From assembly GCA_036852015.1 (NCBI GenBank), contig JAANDG010000138.1:221484-285483 (forward strand): DNA of 64,000 bases. Reading direction: 5' to 3'. The translations under genes were made by a program, and so were the position numbers. The notes beneath the pieces were generated by a model. That model made no database searches. It was not told the DNA's origin and worked only from the letters and a program-made list of their open reading frames with translations. Numbering within the stretch: the stretch's first letter is position 1; each line of letters begins with the position of its first letter. Origin of the DNA: Pelodera strongyloides. Lineage: Eukaryota; Nematoda; Chromadorea; Rhabditida; Rhabditidae. Of this stretch, positions 1 through 10,871 are shown piece after piece.

Positions 1-1064
1 CATCTCTCCGCAGCTCAATGGTGAGCCTTCCTCATTTGTTTCATTTCAAACGAGTACATGTATATGTTTGTTAAGATAATTTTTTCTATCACATGTTGCG
101 ATGTGTTCTTCAGTTCTTCAGTGTGTGTATGTTTATTATCTGAACTTAGGTGTCATCTCGCGCGAGCCGTGGAACCTCTCTCAAGTTCAGATCTCCAACC
201 CCATCAATTGATACCCCGAAGGTGAGCTCTCCTCATTTGTTTCATTTTCAAGCAAGTACATGTTATGTTTGTTAAGATAATTTTTTCTATCACTTATGTT
301 GCGATGTGTTCTTCAGTTCTTCAGTGTGTGTATGTTTATTATCTGAACTTAGGCGTCATCTCGCGCGAGCCGTGGAACCGCTTTTAAGGGCAGATCTCCA
401 ACCCCATCAATTGATACCCCGGAGGTGAGCTCTCTTCATTTGTTTCATTTTCAAGCAAGTACATGTTTGGTAAGGTAATATTTGCTAGCACTTTTATGTT
501 GCGAGTTGTACTCGAGTGTGTGTTTATTATCTGAACTTAGACCCCGCCATCGACACCCGGTCACTCATCTTATGCGTCGTCTGCGGTGTCCACTCCGAAA
601 TTGACGAGTTCTCCTCAACCAGTCGTGCTGTATAATGTGACTGGCAAGGTCACGTTTGCGACCCCCGCGGATTATGCGCGGTGGGAACTTATAAGTAATT
701 ATTACAACCTATAAGTAATTATAAATTATGTGTTCAGTTGCTTTCTGCGTTTTGGTATATAGTCATTTGTGAAGTGTGTTTGCTGAGCCACGGTTTAGTC
801 TTACCTCGCGGTTTGGATAATATAAAGCTAACTACTGTGTTTTCAGGTACACGAGTGACCGAGCCGTGTTGGAAAATGCAGAGCAAAGGTAAGACATTTT
901 TTGAAGTGTAACACACGAGTCCGTACCTTTATTTATCCTGCGAGTCCTCTTTCACGAATGTTCATTTATTTTCGTGCTTTTGGCAAATAAATGTTTTTAG
1001 AAAGAGGGAGAAAAAGGCAAAGAAGAAAGAGAAGGCAAAAGAGGAGCAACGAAGTGGCCGCTGA
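1..1064 (+). CDS. 3' part of an unrecognised gene with duplicated Ser/Arg/Pro-rich exons
   Basis: The 5' end lies outside the window. Phase-consistent exons are ..20, 150-221, 353-424, 541-680, 847-888 and 1001-1064 (TGA at 1062-1064). Exons 150-221 and 353-424 are both 72 bp and encode near-identical 24-residue Ser/Arg/Thr/Pro-rich segments (SSRASRGT, RSPTPSIDTP), so the protein repeats itself. The next exons encode a Ser/Pro-rich linker, a small ordered-looking stretch (VVLYNVTGKVTFATPADYAR) and a lysine/glutamate-rich C terminus ending EEQRSGR. I do not recognise the family. The repeated segments look disordered; the basic tail could bind nucleic acid or be a localisation signal, which is inference only. 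All introns have GT-AG ends. Confidence 0.6.
21..540 (+). repeat. Tandem duplication of an exon plus its intron (about 203-bp unit)
   Basis: Introns 21-149, 222-352 and 425-540 are close copies: each begins GTGAGC, shares CTCATTTGTTTCATTT and ends TATCTGAACTTAG. Together with the two near-identical 72-bp exons between them this is an in-frame tandem duplication of exon plus intron, at least two full units and a partly deleted third intron. The left end may continue outside the window. Confidence 0.85.
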
Positions 1065-1880
1065 GTTTCTAGCCTTGAGTTTCAAAGAGTTTTTTTTTTG
1101 ATTAATTTGATTAGTTTCCTTTTTATCTACTCTGTTCACGTTAGGCGAATCGCCAGCGAAAATATTTTCACTGACGAACCTGCCGTCTAAAATATTTTCA
1201 CTGCCTAATCCGCCGTCGAAAATAGTTGCACTGACTAATCCGCCTAGCGAAGGTGATTTAATGACGAAACTCCTGGCGAAAATAATCACCAGTGGCGAAA
1301 CGCCTAGCGAAAGTAATTTCCACTGGCGAAACGCCTGGCGAAGGTAAATTCAACTGGCGAATCGCCAGTTTATGCAGTTTGTTGATATTTGTTTACACGC
1401 CGGTGTGATTGTTTTTGCTTGGCATATAATGCTACTTGATATATATTATAAACTAAAATGATGTACTATGTGTTAGTTTTCTGCGGTATAATTTGGGTGG
1501 TGAATTATCCAATTATCCTGTTAGAATGTCGGGTTTGTGAATTTTGCCGGTATTGTATTTTTTGACTGGTTTGCTACCTGATCTTGGTGCACATTTCCTT
1601 TCTTGTGCTTGTTCGCGTTGCTTAGCTATTTTGACGTTTTTGCTGATAAATGTATTTTAAAAGTTCCGGTTTCTTGACTAGTGGAGAGTCTTTGAAGTAG
1701 TACAATGGTTAAAATGAATTAAAGAGCTGTAATCGTCAGGATAAGAGAACGACGGTTCACAGGGTTCAGAGTGACACAAACATTTTACATTTTGAAATTT
1801 TTAATTTTTGGGATTGAAAATTTGTCATAAGCTTACCAAGGTTCTTCATTTAATATATAGGTCAACTGTCCGTGGTTGCA
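1065..1880. other. Intergenic region with degenerate GGCGAA repeat
   Basis: No convincing exon. At 1143-1372 an imperfect repeat of about 25-35 bp recurs around the motif CTGGCGAAACGCC/TAGCGAA, with GGCGAA or GCGAAAAT in each unit. The rest is AT-rich sequence with no feature I can name. Confidence 0.55.
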
Positions 1881-3118
1881 ATGTACAGGTGTTCGGTTGC
1901 TGTGTTTACTTGTTGTTTGTCTGTTCAAGTTTTCTCTTTGGCTAATTGGTCTTTCGTACCTTTTTCTCTTGTTTTAAGTGCATACTCTACCTTTTCTACT
2001 TATACTTATTTCTAGCCTTTTCATCAGACACGCAATCATTTACATTTCAGTTCGCTCGTCCAAGTGCGTTGTGGCTGTGCGGCTGCGTCGGTATATACTC
2101 GATTGTGCACGGTTGCCGGAGCCACCGTGTTTAAGTTCTTCTATCCGGAGTTGATACAGGTTCGATATTTTTTACTAATTGATTTTGGTTTTTTTCTGAT
2201 TCTGAGTAACTTTTGTAATTTAACATTTTTTATTAGCAGTACATCACGCATCCCAATCCCAGCTGGGACGAAAAAAAAATACTAATGAAGTACACGAAAA
2301 AAACATGCAAAGTAACATTTTAACATGTTCCGCTAAAGTATTCAGGAACCATATTCACCACTCCGATTCCCTTGGGGAAATATTCCCTGGGACCAGAAAA
2401 TAGCATTTTAATGTGAGACACGCAGATAAAAAGACGGGGAATTCCCCATGGGGAATTGAGTGGTGAATGTGGATTCAGATTCCTGGATGCAAACAAGAAC
2501 ATAGTATGATTGTTTACAGAAGGCCATTGAAGTGTGGCGACTCTGCTTTCGCGTGCTGATCTTCGGAGCACGAACAGTGGACGAGCTAACGGAGAAGACG
2601 AAAACGAAGGGCAAGAAGTCGAAGTTGAACACAACTGTCGGTGGGTAGTTCAGGTTCAGGCAGTGATGTCTCTTTGAGTTGGTATAGATTCCATGCGTAA
2701 AAGAGGCATGTATTATTAGCTTTGTGGCCTGCTATATGATAATATAGTATTTTGTTAGTGAACCAGTTGTTTTTTCTTCGATAAAGTTTCTTTGTATAGT
2801 ATATTGTCTGTTGGTCCTTTTCTCTTTTAACTATGACTTTGGCGTTGTCTCGATTGGTGTCTTGCAGTCTTATATATATAAGACTGTAAGACACCAATAG
2901 AGACAACGCTAAGAGTGTCTTACTTGTTTTATTTCATCAGTAAGTTCGTTCCAGATGTTTCTCACGATACTCTCCCGCGTTCGGATATGTTGGATGTGAT
3001 CGATACTTCCACCATTTCTTTGTATATGGTGCTTCGGAAGGTATTCATTTTAAATCAATCGTGTAGACGTAAGCTGCATTCGTTCCGCATTGGGAGTTCA
3101 GTGTGGGACTTTACATAA
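1881..3118 (+). CDS. Unrecognised 139-residue protein, four predicted exons
   Basis: Exons 1881-1888, 2051-2159, 2520-2644 and 2941-3118 join with matching phases and GT-AG introns to give 139 residues ending at TAA 3116-3118. The product starts MYSSLVQVRCGCAAAS and has a central Lys-rich stretch (TEKTKTKGKKSK). The middle exons (VWRLCFRVLIFGARTVDEL; RSDMLDVIDTSTISLYMVLR) have coding-like composition. The 8-base first exon is inferred only from phase and is weak. The last exon could instead stop at the donor at 3041, in which case the 3' end differs. Intron 2 carries a CCATATTCACCAC-type MITE and intron 3 a perfect foldback. The following gene starts 234 bp downstream, an operon-like spacing. 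Family unknown. Confidence 0.42.
2341..2478. mobile_element. MITE copy 1, CCATATTCACCAC family
   Basis: A 138-bp sequence with terminal inverted repeats (CCATATTCACCACTC at the left, GAGTGGTGAATGTGG at the right), and subterminal palindrome-like blocks GATTCCCTTGGGGAAAT and GAATTCCCCATGGGGAATTG. It lies in an intron and is related to the copies at 4888, 25893, 27346 and 60552. Confidence 0.8.
2842..2910. repeat. Near-perfect foldback hairpin
   Basis: Two arms of about 33 bp (GCGTTGTCTCGATTGGTGTC and its complement) meet at a TATATATATA centre. A transcript of either strand would form a long hairpin. It sits in the last intron of the predicted gene at 1881-3118. Confidence 0.9.
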
Positions 3119-3351
3119 AAGTAGGTATTGAAACATTGCTAATTCAAGAATACTGCATTTTTTTTTGGGTGTTATATGTACAACGGATGTGATAGAGAAG
3201 TACTGTGTACGGGAAGCGTTCATTGTTATAGATAGTTATCGTTATAGATAGTTAAACCAGGAAAGTACTACACAGTCAGACATGTAAAATTATATACTAC
3301 TGTATTTTAATATGCCTATATAATGGAAAACTTTGTAGGTTGCTCTCCGGT

Positions 3352-5591
3352 ATGGACTCGTGTGCGATAGCTGTGGCTCGTTATGTCGGAGATATTGCAC
3401 GAATAGACTATGATAAAAGAGATCCGAGGACTACGGTATGTCTACACTTTATGAATTTCACACTCACATGGAATCACCACGTAAGATCTGAAACAAATGG
3501 AATCTAGCGTCCCGATATTGTAGAAGTGTTGGATATTTGTGTATTAGCTCAAATTCAGCTCGAAAACATTCGAGCTCTTAGCTTTTGTTTGATAAAGGCA
3601 GGATTATATGTTATTCTCTCCTATACTGAAACTTGGCACATCCATCAAGATTAATCAATATCAAATTAACTTAATCAAAATCACACTTTATTGCTCCTTG
3701 AGGTAAATTTCAGGCAGTCGACAGTTTGGACGAGTTCAAGAAACGAAAATTGTTTGTTGAGCGGTCATTCGCGTTGGCTCACCTGCTGGCACACGGTCGC
3801 CACTCCCCCGATGCATCTTTGGTGAGTTTGAGTTAATTCTCGCAAGAATTCGTTTCCCTCGAAGTCTGTCTCTAGTACAGTCATACTGTAGCACGGTATG
3901 ACTCTATGACTACACGTATATAAGCAGTTGGCGTAGTTTTAAAGCTTAAATTCGTACAGAAACTTTTTTTTATTAAAAGTTATCAACCTTGTACTTGGAG
4001 GTTTTGTGAGCCGTCGTATTGCGTGAATTTGGTGAGAATACGCTTTTGTCAATGCTTTTTGCTACTGCTACTGTGCCTCGTATTGTTTTTATACTGCGAG
4101 CCGCTTCGGCGCCTTGTTTCTAAATTGTTTTACCGGGGAGTGCGATTTTTTTGTAACTTTAGGTTTACGAGCGTATTGTCCAGCCGCGTCTTCTTCTCTG
4201 GAGCTGGGAGAATGTCCCGTTCACAGGTGGAGCAATGCCAATGGCTATTCAACATTTTTCCGATGCCATGCAGAATTTCGTCAAGGACCGATCTGCCATT
4301 GCAAATGACGAGGAGTTGGAGACGATTTTTGAGGTAAGGCTATGTATGGGCTAGTGATGTGCTTGATTGGGATATCTTTCCTATTTTGGTGATCATTGAA
4401 GTTCTAGTGAAACGACGAATTTGTTAATTAAATATTAATATATTATTAAGAAACGACGAATTTGTTAATTAAATATTGATATATTTAATTAAAAACTTGA
4501 ATTTGAATTATAAAATATAATATTTTATTATTTTTTTTGACCAATTTAAGAGTAAAATCATGTTTGCTCCGTATGTATAAACCGAGTAATTTTATTTGTT
4601 CAGCTGCTGTATACGCTCCTCGCAAAATGTCCTGATCGTGCGGAATACAGGGCTAAAGTGCCCAGGACAATTGTGAATCTGCTTAAACTTCTACCGATAC
4701 TCAATGTTTATGTACGTTTTTTTATTTGTCCAAATCCAATCCAATAGACTAGATCACACAATGCCTGGGCCTTGCAGGCCTCCTTTTTAGTTTGGTTTTT
4801 TTCGTGCGTACGTATGTTTCCTGGAAGTGAAATTCGTAAATTCGTTCTCTAAAAGCTTAGCCAACTCCAACACCCAAATTATCCAATCCTGAGGCCATAT
4901 TCACCACTCAATTCCCCGTCTTTTTCTCTGCGTGTCTCACATTAGAATGCTATTTTCTGTCCACAGGGAATATTTCGCCGAGGGAATCGGAGTGGTGAAT
5001 ATGGCTTCTGATGTCTCATTGTGAGAATGGACCATCCTAGAGTTTAAGAGTGCAGGTAACTTTGCGAGGACTTTTTTGTTGGTTTTGTGGATGTTTTTGT
5101 TTTCAGGAATATCGTACCCTCATTCCTCAATTCACGAAAGCCAACGCAGTGGCAATTGCGCTGGAAGTGGCAACCATTATGATCAGTGAATTTGGTAGGT
5201 ATCTGTGTCATTGTCATTGGCATTGTCTAGTCGTATATTTTGTTTGATCATTCGATGATTAGCTGATTAGTGGCTCTATTTTGTTGGCGTTATCAGGGTA
5301 GCCTTGTACTTACTTGCAGACACCTTCTCCTTGTGAAATATTGTAATTTAAAGTTATTTCGATGACCTCTTGGGCCTTTTCATCCAGATATAGAATTCGT
5401 TCTATCATCTATCGTATTGCATGTTTCCTTTATTCGACCTTGCGAGTTTAGATTGGACTGGGCCGGAGCCCATCAATCCCGACAGATACAAGGATTCTAA
5501 AGATACGACCGTACTGCGACAACAAAAGAAGAAGAAGAATAACAAGAAGAAGAATGTTAATGGGGATGGTCTTAAAACGTGTTTCTCATGA
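3352..5591 (+). CDS. Unrecognised helical protein with Lys/Asn-rich tail (six exons)
   Basis: Coding exons 3352-3435, 3714-3821, 4163-4333, 4604-4711, 5107-5194 and 5452-5591 join in phase to about 232 residues (TGA 5589-5591). The ATG lies 13 bases after a TTTGTAG acceptor at 3338 with no in-phase upstream exon, so I take it as a trans-splice site and the true start. The protein is rich in predicted helices (ELLYTLLAKCPDRAEYRAKV, TIVNLLKLLPILNVYEYRTL) and ends in a low-complexity KKKKNNKKKN tail. It may be an ARM/HEAT-like or other alpha-helical protein, but I see no diagnostic motif. It follows the 1881-3118 gene closely, so the two may form an operon. Intron 4 holds a MITE. Confidence 0.65.
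4888..5011. mobile_element. MITE copy 2, CCATATTCACCAC family (inverted orientation)
   Basis: Termini CTGAGGCCATATTCACCACT and AGTGGTGAATATGGCTTCTG flank an internal part that is the reverse complement of copy 1 (CAATTCCCCGTC near the left end, GGGAATCGGAGTGG near the right). It lies in an intron of the 3352-5591 gene. Confidence 0.85.
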
Positions 5592-5703
5592 TTGCTGAGG
5601 AATTATGTTTGTAAGACTTTTAGGTCAAAACTGCTCATCTAGACGAACAATAAGTTCTGCTATTTCTGTACTGTTTGTTGTAAAAAATTAACATAATATT
5701 TAG

Positions 5704-6310
5704 AAATATTTGCCAATTGCCGCGAACTGGAGCTGTACTGGTGATCGGACACGCTTCGACTCTTCACACGGCATTTATGGCTAGTATGTGAATTATGGAA
5801 TATCATGAAAAGACACTTCCTTGTGTGGAATCTCTCTCTCTCTCTCTGTTACTGTCTCTGATTGTCTCACCCTCTCTCTCGCTTGTTCTCTCTACCTCTT
5901 TCCCTCGTTCTCCCTCTTTGGATTCAATAATCACTCCCTTCCCAGCTCGATCCTCCCCTGTGCAGGACGAAGATGACGACCTTCAGCTGACGTCGATGGA
6001 AGACAACTGGCACACACAAGTTGATGATATTGGCACTGAACAACTTGGAGTACGGTATGGGATGTTTTTCCCTAACAGCAGTTTTCTTTCCAGTCTGGTA
6101 TGGTATACTTATGGCCAACCAAAAATCAATTAGAAAGAAGGTAGACATAGACTGCCACATTTTTATATGCTTTACGAGGATGCTCCTTTATTCAATAGTT
6201 GTTCAGTTCAGTGTTTCAAAGCTCACGAATTGATCGCATATGCCCTATGCAGAGTAGACGACAAGTTTCAGATCTACGTGTCTCACAAACCACGTGTCAT
6301 GCCGCTTTGA
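5704..6310 (+). CDS. C-terminal fragment of a possible histidine-phosphatase (PGAM-like) gene
   Basis: Three exons, 5704-5783, 5946-6054 and 6253-6310 (TGA 6308-6310), agree in phase. The first encodes RTGAVLVIGHASTLHTAF, which resembles the C-terminal histidine motif (VLIVxHASSL) of UBASH3/ecdysteroid-phosphatase-type PGAM proteins. The second encodes an acidic linker (VQDEDDDLQLTSMEDN) and the third ends in IYVSHKPRVMPL. No exon with the N-terminal RHG catalytic motif is visible upstream; the preceding 110 bp after the 5591 stop cannot hold it. This is either a truncated gene, a pseudogene or a chance resemblance of the first exon. The assignment rests on one motif. Confidence 0.38.
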
Positions 6311-7277
6311 CAGATAAATTCCAGGTATCCACCGTGCTGTATCGTGTCCGTGGCCCGTGTCTCCAACTCCCCTCCTCACACCCTCCGTCTCGTGCCGAAT
6401 ATGCTCCCTCCACTCTCTTATGGATCCGAATTCTCCAACAAACCAGTCCATCCAGTCACTTAACATATTAATGTCACTCGTTAAAATTATGTATAAACTG
6501 TGAAATTTTTATGACCTGTTTTTTTTCTCTTGAAAACACAGAGCAGTCAGTAAAAGGCATTTTTTCAAATCTACGACGATTGATTGTGGATAAGAGAGGC
6601 CAGATACCATGAAGTCTTATGATAATTTTTGCGCTCAGTTTTTCGGTATGGCATGTGGTTTTTAAGCGTGTGGTGGTTCATGTACAGTATACAGCTAATG
6701 TCATTTTGTGCCGAGAAGGAAAGGACAAATAGTTTTCGGTGAAGATGCACTGTAGAAATCCTCGCCGTTTAATCATGGTTTGGAACAATCTTTCTGTACA
6801 TATTCACAGGATCTGAACGTGGGATTCCTATCCACGTTCATGCGACCGACCATCTGTTCATCATGTGGCGTTCTGTGGGTGCGGCGCCTTCTCCATCTTT
6901 GGGATAAGAAGAAGTATAGGGATGCACTGTATTCTCTCTATAGCACTATTTTCCTGCCGGGTAGTTACGTAAATAATTAATGAAGTTTGGATCCCGGTCT
7001 CTTTAAATAAACGTCCCACTGTAAACTGTTGTACCAAGAGAAGTTTTTGTGAGAACCACAGCATCGAACCAAATTGTCGTTGTTTGTTATCTTTCTGAAT
7101 TTTTCTTGTCATGAACGTTTCCACTGGACTGCACTGTTCTTGATTTGCACATTTGTTTGCACATTAGGAATGTATGCAAAATAGGGTATTTGACAAAGTG
7201 GAAGTGACAATCGATTCAAATCACAATATCTACAAGCGTTTAGTTTTGGTTCCACTCGGCTTGACTAGTTCTCCGCT
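6311..7277. other. Mostly non-coding stretch with one doubtful small gene
   Basis: Apart from the weak two-exon model at 6609-6907 I see no exon. A TTAAATAAACG motif at about 7004-7014 could serve as a poly(A) signal for that model. Confidence 0.4.
6609..6907 (+). CDS. Doubtful two-exon 44-residue ORF
   Basis: ATG 6609 (five bases after a GGCCAG acceptor-like site), exon 6609-6645, intron 6646-6809 ending TTCACAG, and exon 6810-6907 (TAA 6905-6907) give a 44-residue product ending RSVGAAPSPSLG. Phase and splice sites agree and an AATAAA lies about 100 bp downstream, but the product is short and not recognised. It could equally be a stray exon of the neighbouring fragment. Confidence 0.22.
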
Positions 7278-10200
7278 ATGAGGTATGGACCAAATTCCGA
7301 TTATTTCGGTCGTTCAAGGGCACCACTCTCATGATTACTGAGAGAATTGCGAATAATATGAAAAAACTCAGACGGATGAAGATTTCCTCTAGGATACCGT
7401 TAGGGGCTTATTACCACTACGGCACCATAATCGACGACGGTGATTTTTCTGTCGACTACGGTGCCGGCGACCACGGTGCCGGCGACTCATGCACCAATAT
7501 AGTGCGGTACAAACCGGTACAGTACAGGTATTTACAAAGGCGAAGACTACCGTTTTCAGATTCTGTAAACCATGTCCATATGGAAAACTGCCAAAAAAGT
7601 ACTTAATTTCGTTTCAGGAAAATCCAGCCACTGTTGGCTTTGTTTTTCATCCTCCTTTCTTGTCGTGTTTATGCTAGACAAGATAAGAAAGAAAAAGAGA
7701 ATAATGCGAAGAAATGTGCTTCACTGAGCGGTTTATATGTAAGTTTTTTCACACCTTCGTGCCTTATTTATGTTTTTTAATACTTTTACACTAACAATAA
7801 GCAAGTATAAATATCCTGTACCCTTCTATATTACATTCTCTAATGGTGTGCAAATTTCTATGAACTTTTCTAAACTTAGCCGATTTTGTACGCAGAACAG
7901 TGACAACACAGTGGTGAAGCTTTTCAACTATTTACTTAAACCAAGCGAATTTTCAGAAAAAGTTTCTCGATGGCAAGACTGAGGAAAAATTGACTGCATT
8001 CACAGCTGCGTTTCCGATTAATTGTTTTAGGGAGAAGCTCTTTCCCGGTGCGTTCCTACTTTTTACACAAGTTAAATGTTTTTTAACGCGTTTTTTTGGA
8101 GCGTACGGTACGCTAACACTTCCCCTGTACTTATTATATACATGGTTTTGGTGCTCTTACGGCTCAGGCCCTTACGGCGTTCTAGCGAGTGATGCGCACT
8201 CGTCTCGCGGGAAAAAATTGACATTTGAGAAACATAAACAAGTCTGTCAAGGAAAGAAAGATAATTCACCAACAATTACAGATGATCTGACAAAGATGTT
8301 GAGCAAATCCGTTGAAGTCTGCGATATTGTGCACAAGGTATCGATTTTGTAATTTACGGTTTGCCTGTTTCATTCCTAGGTCAAGGAATCGAAAGTGCGT
8401 GCAATGGCCTCTAATGAGGTATAAAAGCACGCCACTTGACATAAGTTGAAAAACGCAAAAGGGACGTAATTTGAATAGCCCAGAATGGATAAAGATTTTG
8501 CTTGACGCGCGATTTCGCCACATTAGGGACATGATCTGTAATATAATGTTACTGATACCTACGCATATGTGCAAGTCGTGGAAGACAATTACTATTACTG
8601 GCGCCGGTGCCTGACACCAAATTTTTGGTTTACGACTAACGGACTAACTCGAGCATGGGTCTTCGGAAGTGTGAAACTACTTTTCTCAAACCCTAAGCCT
8701 AAGCCTAAGTCTAAGCCTAAGCCTAAGCCTAAACCTAAACATAAACCTAAACCTAAGCCTAAGCCTACGCCCAAATTTTGATGATTGGTTGAGAATTGCT
8801 CTTTAGAAAACACTGGAGGATTGTCCCACATATGAAAAGCGAAGACAGGTCGTCTACTGTGACACACTCATTTACATTTTGATCCACGGAACCGCGGAAG
8901 ACAAAGGTTGGCGTCAAATGACACAATCCACTCTAAGCCCGCCGGCCAGGTAAAAAAGCCCGCCGGCCAGCTAGCCACCGAACCATCTCGAGAGTAAGGC
9001 ATGCATTTGCTGAGTTGATGACATAGCCTGACACTGACGAGTTCAAAGGAGTGGCAGTCTAGTATATATCAGTAACTTATCATAAAGTAGACGATGTTTG
9101 TGTATCACCTCTGGGCCTCGAATTGAATGTGTAGGCCGTTTGATAGAAATTTTGTTCGTTTCGCACATGCACCGAGATCAGAAAAGGATTAAATGTTCTT
9201 TTCCCTAATAATTCTTCACATTTCAGCCAAGGAGTTTTACGATTTGTTCACACTTTATATGACGGAATATACGTATGGAGTAAAGGACCCACTATACGAT
9301 GTAAATTTCAATTTAGATTTGAGTTATGCATTGATCCTTGCTTTATCCGTATATTGGGATCAACGGGAAACCGCTTAGCAGGATTTTCTTGCCGTTAAAC
9401 TCGATGAGACTTAGTTCGTCAAATGTTTTACCGCTCAAGTTGATCTTGCATCTTGCTACTTTATCCTTGGGTGGCGCAATGCCCGATTCAAAGTTTGCGT
9501 GTGGACACGTTCCGGTCCTGAGCATTAGACGACGAGTTGCAGATGGAAAATTGTGACGTCTTCGGGCTAGGCGGCTAGGGCGCGATGGCTCGACCATGAT
9601 TGCAGTTTATCTGTTTAGAATCAATTACAAGCCTTCTTTCAGCATGTCATTGACGTGTGCGAAGCGAGACGTTTCCCGGAAACGCAAACAAGTAAATATA
9701 ACTACTTTGTTACGGAAGAGACCGGCTATTGGCTATATCCAAAGCATATCAATAAAACGTGTCGGCGACGTTGGAAGTGGGTGGCTGCCTATAATGATGT
9801 GATGGACAATTTGTATAAGCCAACCCTGCAAGCGGCTGTCGACTCGCTCGACAAGGAGTACGAGAAGCTAGCGCGCAGAGTCCTGAGAGTGAGATGGGTG
9901 AGCAAAGTGTATTTATTATTATTTTAGATATAATAAGATCATTGCTGTTTTATAGTTTATACTCATTCATGTAAGCACTAGGCCATGATCGGCCTTATCA
10001 AATATGGCCGTAGCCTGTTCTAAGAGGAACAAGGATGTTTAAATATATATATGAAAAGGAGTACGGTGCATATAATCGTACATGCAATGCTCACCACATA
10101 ATAGATGATATAAAAGATTTGCGGTCTGTTTCAGCACCCACCAAATAAGAAGGAATTGCAAGCCACATATTGCCCAAGCGCCAACGCTACCGGATCCCTA

Positions 10201-10871
10201 TTTTGCGAGGTGCAATTTAGTTTTTATCAGCTGTTATCATATCTAAAACGCATTCGCTGACGAAACTCGACTGTGCGCTGCGAATAAAAAATTGCAACAC
10301 CTCGTCGCGAACTTCGCGAAAACGGGGCGAAGGTTGGGCGATAGCGCCGCGCAGCCTTTTTAGCTCTACCGCATAGTTTTCCGTCGGTACACTGACCTTT
10401 CGTCGGGCCTGGGCAAGGTACGCGGCGAGAGTCGAACTTTTTTGGACACCCATCGTCAAATTTTTTACCTTGAACAACTATTGGATTGCGTGCTCTGAAA
10501 ATATTTCATCGGTGGAGAAACAGCACAGAATGTGCGAATCAAAACCGAAAGCAATTGACGCCTATCCGTCCCAATTTCCCATTAGCAGGCTTGAATAATT
10601 TAAAAGGAAGTGAAAATGTAAACGTAGCATTCGGAAAAGTGTAAAGAACATTATGGACAGATAGTGTATCATGTTCTTTTACATGATAACCCCAGGGTAA
10701 TTATCAAATTCCCAGGATTTTATCTGATTTCAGGTGCTAGGTACGGTTCCGGACAACGAGGAAGCAGTAGTGGAGGGAGAAGGCGAAGGTGGAACGAATA
10801 ATACAATTACCCTTGGAATTACTTCAACTGTTTTTATATTCTTGCTTCGCTTGATGCATTACATCATCTAA
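7278..10871 (+). CDS. Secreted, cysteine-containing, probably GPI-anchored protein (9 predicted exons)
   Basis: Exons 7278-7282, 7618-7738, 7957-8047, 8168-8337, 8807-8906, 9227-9300, 9643-9897, 10135-10209 and 10734-10871 join in phase to about 342 residues (TAA 10869-10871). An extra in-phase 39-bp exon at 8382-8420 is possible. The start is a five-base exon (ATGAG); it completes a good signal peptide, MRKIQPLLALFFILLSCRVYA. The mature part has scattered cysteines (KKCAS, PINCF, QVCQG, EVCDIV, EDCPTYE, YCDTL, NKTCRR, TYCPSA, LFCEV) and glycosylation sequons (NKT, NAT). The last 22 residues (TLGITSTVFIFLLRLMHYII end) are hydrophobic with no tail behind them and follow a small-residue stretch (GEGGTNN), as in GPI-attachment signals; a short membrane anchor is the alternative. 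AATAAA at 10927 fits the 3' end. Family not recognised. Confidence 0.75.
8692..8774. repeat. Interstitial telomere-type (TTAGGC)n array
   Basis: About 14 hexamers, mostly CCTAAG or CCTAAA on the + strand, i.e. TTAGGC-type on the - strand, slightly diverged. TTAGGC is the nematode telomere repeat. It sits inside an intron (8338-8806) of the secreted-protein gene. Confidence 0.92.
10217..10477 (-). CDS. Nested antisense ORF of 86 codons inside an intron
   Basis: The - strand of intron 10210-10733 holds an 86-codon ORF (or shorter, from MGVQKSS), coding for a basic, alanine-rich, helix-prone product (TLAAYLAQARRKVSVPTENY; FREVRDEVLQFFIRSAQSSF). The segment is richer in G+C than the surrounding intron and contains many CG dinucleotides, unlike random intronic ORFs here. 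I recognise no domain. It could be a single-exon nested gene, a retrotransposed fragment or a chance ORF. Confidence 0.3.
   Translation of the reverse strand: MFKVKNLTMGVQKSSTLAAYLAQARRKVSVPTENYAVELKRLRGAIAQPSPRFREVRDEVLQFFIRSAQSSFVSECVLDMITADKN

Noticed and set aside
9343..9597. 84-codon - strand ORF in an intron
   Set aside because: Composition shows no clear protein signal and there are no splice partners; less convincing than the 10217-10477 frame.
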